A stretch of DNA of 64,000 nucleotides from Lytechinus variegatus (Eukaryota; Echinodermata; Echinoidea; Temnopleuroida; Toxopneustidae): positions 7,175,501 through 7,239,500 of the forward strand of contig NC_054750.1 of the NCBI RefSeq assembly GCF_018143015.1. Direction: 5' to 3'. The notes under the pieces are model-generated. The model was given only the letters and a program-made list of their open reading frames with translations, made no database searches and was not told the DNA's origin. Positions 62,182 to 64,000 of this stretch are shown here, piece after piece (position 1 is the stretch's first letter; the number at the start of each line of letters is the position of its first letter). The translations under genes were made by a program, and so were the position numbers.

Positions 62182-63332
62182 AACTAACCAAGCAAGTAAT
62201 GAGTAGGATATACAGATGTATTAAAAAAAACCTCTCAAGCATCATGTAGATATGCATATCCCCGCTACAAGAAAATATTGATTTAATGTAGGTAATACTA
62301 CTATAATAAGTTATGATAATTGGAGCGTACACGTCAGAAAATTAGCTGCATACCTTCAGGAAATTCTGGGAAAAGGAAGCTAGTTTCGTGACCATGCTTA
62401 ATTAACTTAATGTATTAATTTGATTTCTGAAGTATTAATTTCTTTTGAAGTAATCATATCAATTTTTTTTTCTTAACACAGGCCTGTTGAATACTATATC
62501 GTTTCTGTTTGAAATGGGTCGATTTCATATTTTTCATGGTACAAGCAAATTTTGTCTACATCTGTAAATAATTTATGTAGTGATGTAATTCCTATTGTAT
62601 TGTTAGTGCATGATTATGACTGTAGTCGAAACTTGTTCATCAGTAAACTCATTTTGTATTTATGGTAACTGTTCTTTCATTAAGTAGATATAGTATGTTA
62701 GAAGTAAGATTTAAGCATGTATTATAAGTAAGGCAACCAAAAAGAAAAAGAAAGGACAAATTTTGTGATATTCGTTTTTCTTCAGAAATCGCTTCTGCAT
62801 TGGCAGAGAAATACTGTTTACAGATTAAAATTGAAAGATATCTTTTCATTATTTTTGAATTTCTATGAAAGAAAAGAAGTTTGTAAACTTACATTCATCA
62901 TATTTCAAAAAGTATTAACCATAAAAGCGTAGGTTGCACATGCTCTGTATTCGTTTTTATAAAAATGATATATTAACTGGTCTACCACTCATTATTTCGA
63001 ACACAGCATTGGTTTTGTTTTTTAAGCTTGTATCAATGTCCACATTTGTTACTTGATTAGCAGTACATTCCACCTGTGCAAAATGATGTAATTGATATGA
63101 CATGAGTAATATGTATGGGACAACTTGTACAATTGAATGATCAGATCTTGGATGTTTTTTCTCAGCTTGTCTGATCAGTCTGGAGTATTTTTGAGACGGT
63201 AAAAACTCAAGTTTATTAACATCTAAGGGCATCTAAGGGCAAATCCCCCCCCCCCCCTTCCTGTAATGCTTTATCTCTGCTTTCTAGCTCTACTTTGAAG
63301 TTTTGAAATGCTCTCAAATTATCAAGACTTCC
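62182..63332 (+). other. Presumed SMARCA4 3' UTR and proximal 3' flank
   Basis: AT-rich, no coding potential on either strand. No strong poly(A) signal stands out: ATTAAA occurs near 62824 and AATAAA only at 63709, beyond the MITE. The UTR end is therefore undefined. A C-tract lies at about 63246-63258. Confidence 0.5.
62563..62570 (+). promoter_or_regulatory. Pumilio-type motif in 3' UTR
   Basis: TGTAAATA is an exact match to the UGUANAUA consensus bound by Pumilio/FBF proteins. One 8-mer in AT-rich DNA can occur by chance. Confidence 0.25.
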
Positions 63333-63340
63333 TGAGTTAA

Positions 63341-63540
63341 GAGCTGCCTAGGAGTATAGGTTTTCCAAATTTAGTACTGAAAAATGAGAATACTGATTGT
63401 TTCATGCAAAATACTGATTTCTAAAGTTTCAGTTTTATGTGTTGTCCTTTAGTATTTATTTGAAAATACAGATTTCCTCACCATAAAATTGATTTTCAGC
63501 TTTTATAATACTGAAATGTTCTTGTTCAGGTTAGCAGCTC
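63341..63540. mobile_element. MITE family with CAGAGCTGC ends, copy 2, with 8-bp target duplication
   Basis: GAGCTGCCTA at the left and TTAGCAGCTC at the right are inverted. TGAGTTAA flanks both sides (63333-63340 and 63541-63548). The interior matches 61122-61297. The 8-bp duplication suggests mobilisation by a hAT-type transposase. Confidence 0.8.
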
Positions 63541-63548
63541 TGAGTTAA

Positions 63549-64000
63549 TGTCATGAAGAATAGATAAAAATGGGGTTTAGACGTAGAAAAGGGTCAATTA
63601 TTTCATGGAATTGCCACTCATACACACTTATGGGTAACACTTTTCTATGGTTTTAATCGGTTTGTAAGTAAAACTTATACTGTTTCAAGAAATAAGCCCA
63701 GTGCTAAAAATAAAAAAAAACAAAGTAAGTTCGAATGTGGAGATATGAGAAAGTTCATAGATGTTAACATTGATATGCTGTGATGTTGATCAATTGGAAT
63801 GCATGTCGGTGTTGTAATTCAACTGATTTGCAATGTGATTTTTATAGTTGGCCTCGGTATTTGATCAGAAATGGTGCCTTCATAGCTCATAAATTAATAT
63901 AACTTATGTTTTAATTCAGACTTTGATGATCTTTTTTTTCTTGATATATTAAATTTGTGGTGATGTTATACTGGCTAAAGTATGGGGAAATGACAGGATA
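63549..64000. other. 3' flank, nothing recognised
   Basis: AT-rich sequence with an AATAAA at 63709-63714 in an A-rich context and no ORF of note. If the SMARCA4 3' UTR is long, this could be its polyadenylation signal. Confidence 0.3.

Overview
The window is animal nuclear DNA: AT-rich, intron-rich and crowded with short inverted-repeat elements. Two unrelated genes can be followed exon by exon. Gene content, intron layout and a dense population of MITE and foldback elements suggest a marine deuterostome, most likely an echinoderm and probably a sea urchin. The taxon is an inference; no species-diagnostic marker was found.

Minus strand, about 4.8-22.9 kb: a gene I identify as the orthologue of FANCC, a subunit of the Fanconi anaemia core complex. 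Eleven coding exons are phase-compatible and give about 534-536 residues, running from a start codon at 22867 to a splice donor at 4820. Only the last ~45 residues expected from the human protein are not located. Its introns hold a 56-bp satellite-like array with a higher-order pattern (12.8-14.2 kb), a 2.4-kb foldback element with ~640-bp near-identical arms (19.9-22.3 kb), a hAT-like element whose target duplication overlaps a splice donor (3.1-4.8 kb), and tandem partial duplicates of exon 10 (6.1-6.4 kb), one of which stays in frame with the real exon.

22.9-28.7 kb: the divergent intergenic region between the two 5' ends. It holds a 2.15-kb element bounded by TAGGGTGACC inverted ends with a ~600-bp polypurine tract inside. 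Promoters and non-coding first exons lie here but are not resolved.

Plus strand, 28.7-62.2 kb: the single Brahma/BRG1-type SWI/SNF ATPase (SMARCA4/SMARCA2 orthologue), in 30 coding exons. The joined reading frame is 5913 nt (1970 codons plus stop) with every phase matching. Domains in order are a P/G/M/Q-rich N-terminus with an expanded HQGPP repeat, QLQ, HSA, BRK, the two-lobed Snf2 ATPase, SnAC, an AT-hook, a bromodomain and a second AT-hook with an acidic tail. Special features are one GC-AG intron, a 33-nt microexon and a NAGNAG acceptor. Its introns carry a piggyBac-like MITE, tRNA-derived SINEs, a 5'-truncated non-LTR retroelement encoding a PD-(D/E)xK-like domain, and GAT-type microsatellites.

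62.2-64 kb: the presumed 3' UTR and 3' flank of SMARCA4, with a MITE that has an 8-bp target duplication.

The genes act in separate pathways (interstrand-crosslink repair; chromatin remodelling), and nothing in the sequence shows that they work together. I found no bacterial-style system, operon or CRISPR array.
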